NCBI RefSeq assembly: GCF_947488945.1 | Contig: NZ_CANLBS010000018.1 | Coordinates: 123,655 to 187,654, forward strand | DNA: 64,000 nucleotides | Direction of reading: 5' to 3' | From: an uncultured Streptomyces sp. | Lineage (GTDB): Bacteria > Actinomycetota > Actinomycetes > Streptomycetales > Streptomycetaceae | In this document: positions 24,100 to 34,304 of the stretch, in pieces | Numbering within the stretch: the stretch's first letter is position 1 | Layout of the letters: each line of letters opens with the position of its first letter | Made by a program: the position numbers and the translations under genes | The notes under the pieces: model-generated | Databases searched by the model: none | What the model saw: the letters and a program-made list of their open reading frames with translations, nothing else | Told to the model about the DNA's origin: nothing

Positions 24100-25800
24100 A
24101 TGGCGGCCGACGGCACGGTGCGGGGCGAGGACGCCTGGTGGAAGTCAGCGGTGGTCTACCAGGTCTATCCGCGCAGCTTCGCCGATTCCGACGGGGACGG
24201 CGTCGGGGACCTGGAGGGGCTCACCGGGCGGCTGGACCACCTGGCCGGGCTCGGCGTGGACGTGCTGTGGCTGTCGCCGGTCTATCCGTCGCCGCAGGAC
24301 GACAACGGGTACGACATCAGCGACTACCAGGACATCGACCCCGTCTTCGGTGACCTCGCCGCGTTCGGCCGGCTGCTGGAGGCCGTGCACACGCGCGGGA
24401 TGAAACTGGTGATGGACCTGGTCGTCAACCACACGTCCGACGAGCATCCCTGGTTCCGGGCGTCGCGGGACCCGTCGGACCCCAAGCGCGACTGGTACTG
24501 GTGGCGTCCGGCGCGCGAGGGGCGCGAACCCAACAACTGGGGCTCGTTCTTCTCCGGTCCCGCCTGGGAGCCGGACGCGACCGGCGAGGCGTACTACCTC
24601 CATCTGTTCTCGCCGACCCAGCCCGACCTCAACTGGGAGAACCCCGAGATGCGGCGGGCGGTGTACGCCATGATGCGCTGGTGGCTGGACCGGGGCGTGG
24701 ACGGCTTCCGGATGGACGTCGTCAACCTCATCTCCAAGGACCCGGCGCTGCCCGACGGCGAGGTGGGCGAGCAGGGGCCCCACGGCGACGGGTCGCCGTA
24801 CTTCGTCTGCGGGCCGCGCGTCCACGAGTTCCTCCAGGAGATGCACCGGGAGGTGATGGCCCGGTATCCGGGGCGGCTGCTCACCGTCGGGGAGATGCCC
24901 GGCGTGACCGTGGAGCAGGCGCGGCTCTTCACCGACCCGGCGCGCCGTGAGCTGGACATGGTCTTCCAGTTCGAGCACGTCGGGCTGGACCACGGGCGTG
25001 GCAAGTTCGACCCGCGCCCGCTGCGGCTGACCGACCTCAAGGCGTCGCTCGGCCGGTGGCAGACCGGCCTCGCGGACGTGGGGTGGAACAGCCTGTACTG
25101 GAACAACCACGACCAGCCGCGGGTGGTCTCCCGGTTCGGCGACGACTCCCCGCGCCACCGCGTCCGGTCGGCGAAGATGCTGGCGACCGTGCTCCACCTG
25201 CACCGGGGCACGCCGTACGTCTACCAGGGCGAGGAGCTGGGCATGGCCAACGCCCCGCTGCGGACCATCGAGGACTTCCGCGACATAGAGTCGCTGAACC
25301 ACTGGGCGCAGGCGCTGCGCGACGGCGCGGAGCCCGAGGACGTGCTGCCGGGGCTGCGGGCGATGGGGCGCGACAACGCGCGCACCCCCATGCAGTGGGA
25401 CGCCGGGCCGCAGGCCGGCTTCACCACCGGCACCCCGTGGATCCCGGTCAACCCGGACCACACCGAGGTCAACGCGGCGGCCGCCGTCGCGGACCCGGAT
25501 TCGGTGTACCACCACTACCGGCGGCTCATCGAGCTGCGGCACGGCGAACCCGCCGTCGTGCACGGCGACTTCACGATGCTGCTGCCGGACGACGAGCGGA
25601 TCTACGCCTTCACCCGCCGGTACGGGCGCACGGAGCTGCTGGTCGCCGGCAACTTCACCGGCGAGGAGGCCGCCGCCCCGCTGCCCGAGGGCTGGGACGA
25701 CGCCGAACTCGTGCTCGGCAACGGCCCGTCGGCCCCCGCGCGTCCCGGATCCCTGGTACTCGCGCCGTGGGAGGCACGGGTGCACCGCCGCCGGCGCTGA
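24100..25800 (+). CDS. GH13 alpha-glucosidase / oligo-1,6-glucosidase
   Basis: 566 residues, cytoplasmic (no signal peptide). GH13 regions: VVNHTS, nucleophile D206 in GFRMDVVN, acid/base E265 in VGEMPG, and D338 in NHDQPR; the N-terminal WWKSAVVYQVYPRSFADSDGDGVGDLEGL and the GMANAP/RTPMQW blocks match the oligo-1,6-glucosidase/alpha-glucosidase subfamily. It releases glucose from short alpha-glucans. A strong GAAGAGGAG site precedes the ATG. First of three consecutive genes; the next starts 51 bp after its stop. Confidence 0.92.
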   Translation: MAADGTVRGEDAWWKSAVVYQVYPRSFADSDGDGVGDLEGLTGRLDHLAGLGVDVLWLSPVYPSPQDDNGYDISDYQDIDPVFGDLAAFGRLLEAVHTRGMKLVMDLVVNHTSDEHPWFRASRDPSDPKRDWYWWRPAREGREPNNWGSFFSGPAWEPDATGEAYYLHLFSPTQPDLNWENPEMRRAVYAMMRWWLDRGVDGFRMDVVNLISKDPALPDGEVGEQGPHGDGSPYFVCGPRVHEFLQEMHREVMARYPGRLLTVGEMPGVTVEQARLFTDPARRELDMVFQFEHVGLDHGRGKFDPRPLRLTDLKASLGRWQTGLADVGWNSLYWNNHDQPRVVSRFGDDSPRHRVRSAKMLATVLHLHRGTPYVYQGEELGMANAPLRTIEDFRDIESLNHWAQALRDGAEPEDVLPGLRAMGRDNARTPMQWDAGPQAGFTTGTPWIPVNPDHTEVNAAAAVADPDSVYHHYRRLIELRHGEPAVVHGDFTMLLPDDERIYAFTRRYGRTELLVAGNFTGEEAAAPLPEGWDDAELVLGNGPSAPARPGSLVLAPWEARVHRRRR

Positions 25801-25851
25801 ACCGGGCCGGCGACGGCCGCTGAACCCTCCGGCACGGGGTACCCGGACCCC

Positions 25852-26846
25852 ATGACCGTCTACGGATTCCACGCTTCCCACGAACAGGTGCCCCCTGCCG
25901 ACCTGCTGGCAGCCGTCGTACGCGCGGAGAGCGCGGGCTTCACCGCCGCGATGTGCTCGGACCACTTCTCGCCCTGGAGCGTCCGCCAGGGCGAGTCCGG
26001 CTTCGCCTGGTCCTGGCTCGGCGCGGCGCTCCAGGCGACCGACCGGGTGCCGTTCGGGGTGGTCAACGCCCCGGGCCAGCGCTACCACCCGGCGATCGTC
26101 GCGCAGGCGATCGGCAGCCTCGCCTCGATGTACCCGGGCCGCTTCTGGGCGGCGCTGGGCAGCGGCGAGGCGTCCAACGAGCACATCACCGGCGACCGCT
26201 GGCCGCGCAAGGACGTCCGCAACGCCCGGCTGCGCGAGTGCGTCGACATCATCCGGGCACTGCTGCGCGGCGAGGAGGTGAGCCACGACGGGCTGGTCAC
26301 GGTCGACCGGGCCCGGCTGTGGACCCGCCCGGACACGGTGCCGCCACTGGTGGGCGCCGCGTGCAGCGAGGCGACCGCGCGCTGGTGCGCGGAGTGGGCG
26401 GACGGCCTGATCACCGTGAACGCGCCGCACGAGACGCTGCGCCGGATCGTGGACGCCTACCGGTCCGCGGGCGGCGCCGGCCCGCTGCGCCTCCAGGTCC
26501 ACCTGAGCTGGGACCCCGACCAGGAGAGGGCGCGCGCCCTCGCCCACGACCAGTGGCGCACCAATGTGCACGGTCCGCCCGCCAGTTGGGACCTGGAGAC
26601 CGCCGAGCTGTTCGACGGTGTCAGCGAGCACGTGCCGCCGGAGAAGGTCGCCGGGTCCGTGAACATATCGGCCGACCTCGGCCAGCACGCCGCCTGGCTG
26701 CGGGAGTACGCCGAACTGGGCTTCGACGACATCATGCTGCACCACGTCGGCAAGGAACAGAGCGCGTTCATCGACGCGTTCGGCGCGAAGGTGCTGCCGC
26801 AGCTCGACGTGACCCGCCCGCAGGCCGCCGTCGCGGAGGGGGTCCG

Positions 26847-26850
<4 letters not shown>
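25852..26850 (+). CDS. TIGR03885-like flavin-dependent oxidoreductase (luciferase-like fold)
   Basis: 332 residues of the bacterial luciferase-like TIM barrel: FHASHEQVPPADLLAAVVRAE, MCSDHFSPW, RYHPAIVAQAIGSLASMYPGRFWAALGSGEASNEHITG. The pattern fits TIGR03885, described as a probable non-F420 member of an otherwise mostly F420-using group. It is translationally coupled (ATGA overlap) to the downstream GH13 gene, a context repeated in other actinobacteria, though no reaction is known. Substrate unknown. Confidence 0.8.
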
Positions 26851-28541
<1,691 letters not shown>

Positions 28542-28559
28542 GGCGCGCTCCGCTTCGGT

Positions 28560-28592
28560 GCGAGGCCCGTCCCCCCGGGGGACGGGCCTCGC
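28560..28592. terminator. Perfect 15-bp hairpin
   Basis: GCGAGGCCCGTCCCC, three-base loop, and its exact complement. It lies between the convergent GH13 and small secreted-protein genes. Confidence 0.85.
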
Positions 28593-28609
28593 GCACGCAC
28601 AGGGTGCGG

Positions 28610-28849
28610 TCAGCCGGCGTAGTACCAGCCCTGCTCGATCGAGAAGTGGAGGGTCTTCTTCTCGGCGTAGGTGATGCCGTACGGGCCGCCGAGGTTCAGG
28701 TACTCGTCGGACGAGGCGTGCGCGTGGGCCGCCTGGTTGCTGCCGCCCGCACCGCCGTCCAGGTCCGCGGCGTGGGCGGCGGCGGTGGAGGCGCCGACGA
28801 TTCCGGCCGCGGCGGCGGTGACCAGGGTGAGCGCGATACGACGGAACAT
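28610..28849 (-). CDS. Small secreted protein, unknown
   Basis: 79 residues. A Sec signal peptide (MFRRIALTLVTAAAAGIVGASTAAAHA, likely cut near residue 27) leaves a mature chain of about 50 residues with AHAHASSDEYLNLGGPYGITYAEKKTLHFSIEQGWYYAG split around polar blocks. No cysteines. GAGAGGA precedes the ATG. Not recognised. Confidence 0.7.
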   Translation of the reverse strand: MFRRIALTLVTAAAAGIVGASTAAAHAADLDGGAGGSNQAAHAHASSDEYLNLGGPYGITYAEKKTLHFSIEQGWYYAG

Positions 28850-29114
28850 GAAGGGGTCCTCTCGGTAGGCAGACCTGCGGGTGATCGGGTCCACCGTGGA
28901 CCGGACCGCGGCGGAGAGCCGGGGCGGACGCGCCCGCGCCGCGACAACGCACCTGAAAGGAGGCGGGTTTGAGCCGGATGGCGGTCGGTCGCCGGAGTCG
29001 TCACGGAGCGGGGACGGGCTGACGCCCGACGGGGTGGACCGGCCGGCCGCTCCCTGCGTGCTTCCCGGCGGGACGCGCCCCGCGCCGGTCCCGGCCCCGT
29101 GCCGGACCGGACCG

Positions 29115-29120
29115 TAACGT
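29115..29120 (+). promoter_or_regulatory. TAACGT -10, leaderless promoter of the epimerase gene
   Basis: TAACGT ends 7 nt before the ATG at 29128, so transcription would begin at the start codon. No clear -35. Confidence 0.5.
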
Positions 29121-29127
29121 GACATCC

Positions 29128-30207
29128 ATGCGTGTTCTGGTCACCGGCGGAGCCGGTTTCATCGGGTTGCACATCGTGGAGGCACTGAGCTCCGCCGGGC
29201 ACGAGGCGGTGGTGCTGGACGCCCTGCTGCCCTCGGCCCACCCCGGCGGAGTCCCGCCGGAGGCTGCCTGCGAACGACTCGTCGTCGGCGACGTGCGGGA
29301 CCCGGCCACCGTCGCCGGGGCGTTGCGGGGCGTCGACGCGGTGTGCCACCAGGCGGCGATGGTGGGCCTCGGCAAGGACTTCGCCGACGCGCCCGACTAC
29401 GTCGGCTGCAACGACCTCGGGACGGCGGTCCTGCTCGCCGGGATGGCTGCGGCCGGTGTGGACGGGCTCGTGCTGGCGGGTTCCATGGTCGTGTACGGCG
29501 AAGGGCGCTACGACTGCGCCGTGCACGGCACCGTGCGTCCGGGGCCGAGGTCGCGGCAGGACCTGGAGGCGGGGCGGTTCGAGCCGCTCTGCCCCTCCTG
29601 CGGGGCGGAACTGACGCCCGGCCTGGTCTCCGAGGACGCCCCGACCGACCCGCGCAACGTCTACGCGGCCAGCAAGCTCGCGCAGGAACACCTCGCCGCC
29701 GCGTGGGCGCGCGCCGCGGACGGTAAGGCCGTGTCGCTGCGCTACCACAACGTCTACGGCCCCGGAATGCCGCGCGACACCCCGTACGCGGGCGTCGCCT
29801 CCCTCTTCCGGTCGGCGCTCAACCGCGGTGAGGCGCCCCGGGTCTTCGAGGACGGCGGCCAGCGGCGCGACTTCGTGCACGTCCGGGACGTGGCCGCGGC
29901 CGCCGTGACGGCACTGACCTCGCTACCCGAGCGGGCGGCGGGGGCCGCCACCGCCTACAACACGGGCAGCGGGGACCCGCACACCATCGGCGAGATGGCC
30001 GCCGCCCTCGCGTCGGCCTGCGGCGGACCGGCGCCGGTGGTGACCGGGGAGTTCCGGCTCGGCGACGTACGCCACGTGACGGCCGACTCGCGGCGGCTGC
30101 GCGCCGAACTGGGCTGGTCCCCGGCCGTGGCGTTCGACGAGGGCATGGCGGAGTTCGCGGCGGCCCCGCAGCGGGGTGACGCGGCAACAGCCGTCGCGGC
30201 CGGGTGA
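29128..30207 (+). CDS. NAD-dependent epimerase/dehydratase (extended SDR)
   Basis: 359 residues. GGAGFIG nucleotide loop at the N-terminus, then GSMVVYGEGRYDC, the catalytic Y-x3-K as NVYAASKLAQEH, and the family C-terminus with FVHVRDVAAAAV. An insertion between the SDR Ser region and YxxxK carries CPSCG, half of a zinc-ribbon-like pair, absent from classical UDP-glucose epimerases. It heads a cluster with GT2, DUF2064 and a methyltransferase, implying nucleotide-sugar supply for an uncharacterised glycan or glycolipid. The leaderless -10 supports ATG 29128 over GTG 29119. Confidence 0.85.
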   Translation: MRVLVTGGAGFIGLHIVEALSSAGHEAVVLDALLPSAHPGGVPPEAACERLVVGDVRDPATVAGALRGVDAVCHQAAMVGLGKDFADAPDYVGCNDLGTAVLLAGMAAAGVDGLVLAGSMVVYGEGRYDCAVHGTVRPGPRSRQDLEAGRFEPLCPSCGAELTPGLVSEDAPTDPRNVYAASKLAQEHLAAAWARAADGKAVSLRYHNVYGPGMPRDTPYAGVASLFRSALNRGEAPRVFEDGGQRRDFVHVRDVAAAAVTALTSLPERAAGAATAYNTGSGDPHTIGEMAAALASACGGPAPVVTGEFRLGDVRHVTADSRRLRAELGWSPAVAFDEGMAEFAAAPQRGDAATAVAAG

Positions 30208-30321
30208 CAGCGGTCCCGACGGACCGGGTGCCCGCGCGGGCGGATACCTGCCCGGTGGCCGGTCGTCGAAGAGGTCGGCCACACCTGCACGTTTTGAGCG
30301 GAAATGAACGGTATGTGTTCG

Positions 30322-30327
30322 TAGGGT
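30322..30327 (+). promoter_or_regulatory. TAGGGT -10, leaderless promoter of the GT2 gene
   Basis: TAGGGT ends 7 nt before the GTG at 30335. The region upstream is comparatively AT-rich (GTTTTGAGCGGAAATGAACG). Confidence 0.45.
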
Positions 30328-30334
30328 GAACAGG

Positions 30335-31081
30335 GTGACCGACACCGAGACCTCCGAGACCTCCGCCTCCCTCCCCGCCACGTCCGGCCCGCTCGTCGAC
30401 GTGGTCCTCCCCTGCCTCGACGAAGCCGCCGCGCTCCCCAAGGTCCTGGCCCGCATCCCGCCGGGCTGGCGGGCGATCGTCGTCGACAACGGTTCGACCG
30501 ACGGCTCGGCGGAGGTGGCCCGCTCCCTCGGCGCCACCGTCGTCCACGAGCCCCGCCGTGGTTTCGGCGCCGCGTGCCACGCCGGACTGACCGCGTCCGA
30601 GGCCGAGTACGTGTGCTTCTGCGACTGCGACGACTCGCTGGACCCGGCCCTGCTGCCGTCGTTCGTCGCACGCGTCGCCGACGGGTCGTGCGATCTCGTG
30701 CTGGGCCGTCGCCGGCCGGAGGGACGCGGGGCCTGGCCCCTGCACGCCCGCGCCGGCAATGCCGCGCTCTCCCTGATGCTGCGGCGCCGCACCGGGCTGC
30801 GGCTGCGCGACCTCGGTCCGCTGCGTGCGGCCCGCCGCTGCGACCTGCTCGCCCTCGACCTCACCGACCGGCGCAGCGGGTACCCGCTCCAGATGGTGGT
30901 GCGGGCCTCCGACGCGGGCCTGCGGATCACCGAGACCGACGTCCCCTACCGGCCCCGCACCGGCAGGTCCAAGGTCACCGGCACCTGGCTCGGCACCTGG
31001 CACGCCGTGCGGGACATGCGGGCGGTGCTGGCCGAACCGGCGGCGGACCGTACGGCGGCGCGGGCGGGGGCACACCGATGA
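30335..31081 (+). CDS. Family 2 glycosyltransferase
   Basis: 248 residues. GT-A fold: VDVVLPCLDEAAALPKVLARIP, VVDNGSTDGSAEVARSLGA, and the metal-binding region CFCDCDDSLDPALL. It has no membrane segments and lacks the long C-terminal domain of processive enzymes, like small dolichyl-/polyprenyl-phosphate glycosyltransferases. It overlaps the next gene by 4 bp (ATGA). GTG 30335 is chosen over GTG 30326 because it is correctly placed for a leaderless transcript. Confidence 0.85.
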   Translation: MTDTETSETSASLPATSGPLVDVVLPCLDEAAALPKVLARIPPGWRAIVVDNGSTDGSAEVARSLGATVVHEPRRGFGAACHAGLTASEAEYVCFCDCDDSLDPALLPSFVARVADGSCDLVLGRRRPEGRGAWPLHARAGNAALSLMLRRRTGLRLRDLGPLRAARRCDLLALDLTDRRSGYPLQMVVRASDAGLRITETDVPYRPRTGRSKVTGTWLGTWHAVRDMRAVLAEPAADRTAARAGAHR

Positions 31082-31743
31082 CGTCCGCCCCCGTCCCCTG
31101 TCCGGCGGGACCCACCACCCTGCTCGTCATCGCGAAGGAACCCCTCCCCGGCCGGGTCAAGACGCGGCTCACCCCGCCGTTCACCCCGGAGGAAGCGGCG
31201 GAGCTGGCGGCCGCCTCCCTCGCCGACACCCTGCTGACCGTGCTGACGCTGCCCGCCCGTCGTCGCGCCGTCGTGCTGGCCGGCCGGCCGGGTCCCTGGC
31301 TGCCCCGGGGCGTCGAGGTGGTGGAGCAGGGCACGGGCGGGCTCGACGAACGGCTCGCCGCCGCCTTCGACGGCTGCCGCGGACCGACACTGCTCATCGG
31401 CATGGACACGCCGCAGGTCTCCGCCGCGCACCTCGCCCCGGCCCTCGCACCCACCGCCTGGGACGACCACGACGCCTGGTTCGGGGCCGCCGAGGACGGC
31501 GGGTTCTGGGCGCTCGGTTTGGCCGTCCCGGATCCGGCACTGCTCCGCGGAGTCCCGATGTCCGTGCCGGAGACCGGCGCCGTGCAGCGCGCACGGCTGA
31601 CCGACGCCGGGCTCAGGGTCGGGGAACTGCCCGTACTGCGCGACGTGGACGACGCCGGGGACGCCGCGGAGGCAGCCGTGAAGGCACCGCACGGACGGTT
31701 CGCGGCCACCCTGGCACGGCTGTCCGGGGCGGCTGCCCGGTGA
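31078..31743 (+). CDS. DUF2064 / TIGR04282-family glycosyltransferase-like protein
   Basis: 221 residues. LLVIAKEPLPGRVKTRLTPPFTPEEAAELA and IGMDTPQVSAAHL, AEDGGFWALGL are the signatures of the DUF2064 family, a GT-A nucleotidyl/glycosyltransferase-like fold. Members next to a GT2 gene are widespread, with TIGR04282 named for arsenosugar synthesis, but no arsenic genes are here. Coupled at both ends by 4-bp overlaps. Confidence 0.82.
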   Translation: MTSAPVPCPAGPTTLLVIAKEPLPGRVKTRLTPPFTPEEAAELAAASLADTLLTVLTLPARRRAVVLAGRPGPWLPRGVEVVEQGTGGLDERLAAAFDGCRGPTLLIGMDTPQVSAAHLAPALAPTAWDDHDAWFGAAEDGGFWALGLAVPDPALLRGVPMSVPETGAVQRARLTDAGLRVGELPVLRDVDDAGDAAEAAVKAPHGRFAATLARLSGAAAR

Positions 31744-32525
31744 GCGCGCCCGACCTCGCGGAAACGGCGTCCTGGACCGCCGATCCGTACGCGACGGCAC
31801 TGCGCACGGGACGCGGCCCGCTCTTCCTCCGCCGCACCGACGGGGTGCTGCTGCCGCTCGACGTCGAACGCTGGTGCCTGGACGCCGACTCCGCGGACCT
31901 CTCGGCCCTGCGGCGCTGCGAGGGCACCGTCCTCGACGTCGGCTGCGGACCGGGACGGCTGGTGGTGGCGCTCGGCGCGAGCGGACGCCGGGCCCTCGGC
32001 ATCGACGTCTCGCACGCCGCCGTCGCCCGGACCCGGCGCCTCGGCGGCTGGGCGCTCCGGCGCAGTGTCTTCGACCCGCTGCCCTGCGAGGGGAAGTGGG
32101 GCACCGTGCTGCTCGCCGACGGCAACATCGGCATCGGCGGCGACCCGCCCGCGCTGCTGCGGCGGGTCGCATCGCTGCTCGCCCCCCGCGGCCTCCTCAT
32201 CGTGGAGACCCACGCGCGGGACCTCGACGAACGGTCCGAAGTCCATCTGCACGACGGCAGCGAACCCTCCACCGTCCCGCCCGGCACGTTCTTCCCGTGG
32301 GCGAGGACCGGCACCCCCGCACTGCTGCGGTACGCGCGCCCGCTCGGCTGGGAGTCCGTCGATCAGTGGGTGGCCGGCGGCCGCCCCTTCGTCTCCCTGC
32401 GCCGCCGGGACCGCCGGCCGCCGCGCAGCGCGCCGAGGACGAACCAGAGGGCGGAGAGCGCGAAGAGCACTCCGGTGACCAGCAGCCAGTTGCCGAGGAA
32501 CACGTCGGCCGACAGCCCGGTATAG
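31740..32525 (+). CDS. SAM-dependent methyltransferase, 3' end overlapping the opposite gene
   Basis: 261 residues. Class I motif VLDVGCGPGRLVVALGASGRRALGIDVS (motif I, residues about 67-95) and LIVETHARD. GTG start overlaps the DUF2064 stop. Beyond about residue 222 (SLRRRDRRPPRSAPR) the protein is only the antisense of the membrane gene at 32363-32890, with a 163-bp convergent overlap, so the natural stop seems lost or the tail is non-functional. Likely modifies the product of the preceding transferases. Confidence 0.78.
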   Translation: MSAPDLAETASWTADPYATALRTGRGPLFLRRTDGVLLPLDVERWCLDADSADLSALRRCEGTVLDVGCGPGRLVVALGASGRRALGIDVSHAAVARTRRLGGWALRRSVFDPLPCEGKWGTVLLADGNIGIGGDPPALLRRVASLLAPRGLLIVETHARDLDERSEVHLHDGSEPSTVPPGTFFPWARTGTPALLRYARPLGWESVDQWVAGGRPFVSLRRRDRRPPRSAPRTNQRAESAKSTPVTSSQLPRNTSADSPV

Positions 32526-32890
32526 GGCTCGTAGCGCCGCACCTGACGCGTGATCAGCGGGAACCACACCAGAAGGAGCAGGAGGGAGAGGAAGGCGGGC
32601 ACCCGGACGTGGTTGACGGCGCCCGGCCGCCTCCCCGCGACCGTGCGCAGGGCACGGTCCGCGGTCGAGTAGAGCGGCAGCAGCACGAGGTCGTGCACGA
32701 CGGCGGCTCCGGCGAACCAGATCAGGATCCGGACCGTGTCGCCGTCCAGCAGCCGGATGCCCGCGTACCCGGTCAGCGCGAACGTCGCGACGAGGAGCAG
32801 CAGGTGCAGCGGCCCCTCCCCGTAGCCCCGCCGCAGGAGCCGCCGCGCGCGCGGGCGCGGGAGCGCATCACGGCTTGTCCCGGTGCCCAT
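32363..32890 (-). CDS. Integral membrane protein, unknown (partner of the molybdoenzyme)
   Basis: 175 residues with four hydrophobic helices: LHLLLLVATFALTGYAGIRL, ILIWFAGAAVVHDLVLLPLY, FLSLLLLLVWFPLI, and LLVTGVLFALSALWFVLGAL. A basic C-terminus follows. Its ATG overlaps the stop of the molybdoenzyme gene by one base (TGATG), so they are co-translated. Unknown family; perhaps a membrane partner. Confidence 0.7.
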   Translation of the reverse strand: MGTGTSRDALPRPRARRLLRRGYGEGPLHLLLLVATFALTGYAGIRLLDGDTVRILIWFAGAAVVHDLVLLPLYSTADRALRTVAGRRPGAVNHVRVPAFLSLLLLLVWFPLITRQVRRYEPYTGLSADVFLGNWLLVTGVLFALSALWFVLGALRGGRRSRRRRETKGRPPATH

Positions 32891-34140
32891 CAGAGGTCTC
32901 CGAAGGTCATCGACCCGACCCACTTGGTGTTCATCACGCCGGGGGCGGCGGGCACGATGACGCGCGCCGGGTAGCCGTGGTCGGGCGTCAGCGGCTCGCC
33001 GTTCACCTCCAGCGCCAGCAGCGAGCGGGCGTCCGCGACCTGGTTGCTCCTGAGGGCGGCCCTGCGGAACGAGCCGGCCCGCTGCACGGACTCCACCAGG
33101 ACGGACGGCGGGTGGCCGGGGAAGCCCGCGATCGCGGCGAGGTCCCGGAGCCGTACTCCGCGCCACCACTGGTCCGAGGTGGACCAGCCTTCGACGCAGG
33201 CGATGGGGAGCGCCGCACTTCGCAGGGCCATTGCGAGCAGTTCGTCCCGGGTGAACCGGAAGGCGCCGGCCGGTCCCCGCACGGTCAGCCGCCAGGACGG
33301 GCCGGTGTCGGCGGTACGGATCCCGACCGAGGCGGCCGTCTTGTTGATCTGGAAACCGTTCGGCCCGGAGCCGGGCTCCCCGACGCCGTGCGGGGCGAGC
33401 AGGGCGGTGGGCCGCAGCACGTCCGAACTCCGGCCCGCCGACGTGGCCAGCAGGACCAGCGACCCGGCGCCCACCATCGCGAGGGCGCCCCTGCGGGAGA
33501 GGGTGGCGGGGGCGGGGTCCGGGGCAGCCAGTTCGTCGGTCCCCAGGGGGCCGGGTCCTGCGCGCAGGACCCGCACCGCGCGGGGCAGCTTGAGCACGGT
33601 GTGGGCGAGGAAACCGGCGAGGAAAACCCATGCCCCGTAGAAGTGCAGCCGGTAGAAGGAGCCGGGGAACACGTACTCCACCTGCACGTTGAGTACCCCG
33701 GTGACGACCTGGAACAGGGCCCCGCCGACCAGCAGGACCACCGAGAGCCGCTCCAGCGCGTGACCCGCGGAGCGCACCGGCGGCAGTGCGAACAGCCGGG
33801 GGATCACCGACCAGAGCTTGGCCAGCAGGACCGGCACCAGTGCGATTCCCAGGGTGACGTGCACCCCCTGCGTCAGCCGGTAGAGCCAGTGCGGACCGGT
33901 CGGCCACGCGAACAGGTAGAAGCCGAGGAGCCCCTTGTCGGGGGTCTTGTCGTTGACGGCCGCGAGATCGGGGTTGTACGCGGCGTACGAGAGGAAGCCG
34001 GTCACGAACACCAGGGTCAGGCCGGCCAGGAGGACCAGTCCGAGCACCGCCGTGAACCGCACGCCCCTCAGCGGACTGCGCCAGAATCCGGGCCGCGCGG
34101 GCGAGGGCAGTGCCTCGATGCGTCTCTTCAGGTCACCCAT
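32890..34140 (-). CDS. Membrane-anchored molybdopterin-dependent oxidoreductase (Sec/Tat dual-targeted type)
   Basis: 416 residues. Residues 1-200 hold four membrane helices with His residues fit for heme (cytochrome b561-like). Then ATLSRR (R216-R217) precedes a fifth hydrophobic helix GALAMVGAGSLVLLATSAG, an internal twin-arginine signal. The remainder is a sulfite-oxidase-type (Oxidored_molyb) domain with the Mo-ligand cysteine C315 in ACVEGWSTSDQWW and a VMNTKWVG C-terminus. Streptomyces proteins of this form (SCO3746-like) insert early helices by Sec and export the folded cofactor domain by Tat. The physiological substrate is unknown. Confidence 0.85.
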   Translation of the reverse strand: MGDLKRRIEALPSPARPGFWRSPLRGVRFTAVLGLVLLAGLTLVFVTGFLSYAAYNPDLAAVNDKTPDKGLLGFYLFAWPTGPHWLYRLTQGVHVTLGIALVPVLLAKLWSVIPRLFALPPVRSAGHALERLSVVLLVGGALFQVVTGVLNVQVEYVFPGSFYRLHFYGAWVFLAGFLAHTVLKLPRAVRVLRAGPGPLGTDELAAPDPAPATLSRRGALAMVGAGSLVLLATSAGRSSDVLRPTALLAPHGVGEPGSGPNGFQINKTAASVGIRTADTGPSWRLTVRGPAGAFRFTRDELLAMALRSAALPIACVEGWSTSDQWWRGVRLRDLAAIAGFPGHPPSVLVESVQRAGSFRRAALRSNQVADARSLLALEVNGEPLTPDHGYPARVIVPAAPGVMNTKWVGSMTFGDL

Positions 34141-34292
34141 GGGGACGACGCTATGGCGGGGCGCCCGTCCGGCGCGGGACCCGCATCCCGCGCGGGCGGG
34201 TGATTCCCGGCCCGCCCCGGGTGCCTTTCCGCCGTGCGGTGCACCGCATCCGACGCCGCGCGCTGATCCACGGGGAAGCGCGGAACAGCCCT

Positions 34293-34298
34293 TAGCGT
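34293..34298 (+). promoter_or_regulatory. TAGCGT -10, leaderless promoter
   Basis: TAGCGT ends 6 nt before the GTG at 34305, in the divergent region shared with the molybdoenzyme gene. Confidence 0.45.
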
Positions 34299-34304
34299 GC
34301 CGGT

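Noticed and set aside
31078..31743. Arsenosugar biosynthesis
   Set aside because: TIGR04282 resemblance alone is weak, and no ArsM, radical SAM or arsenic resistance genes are nearby.
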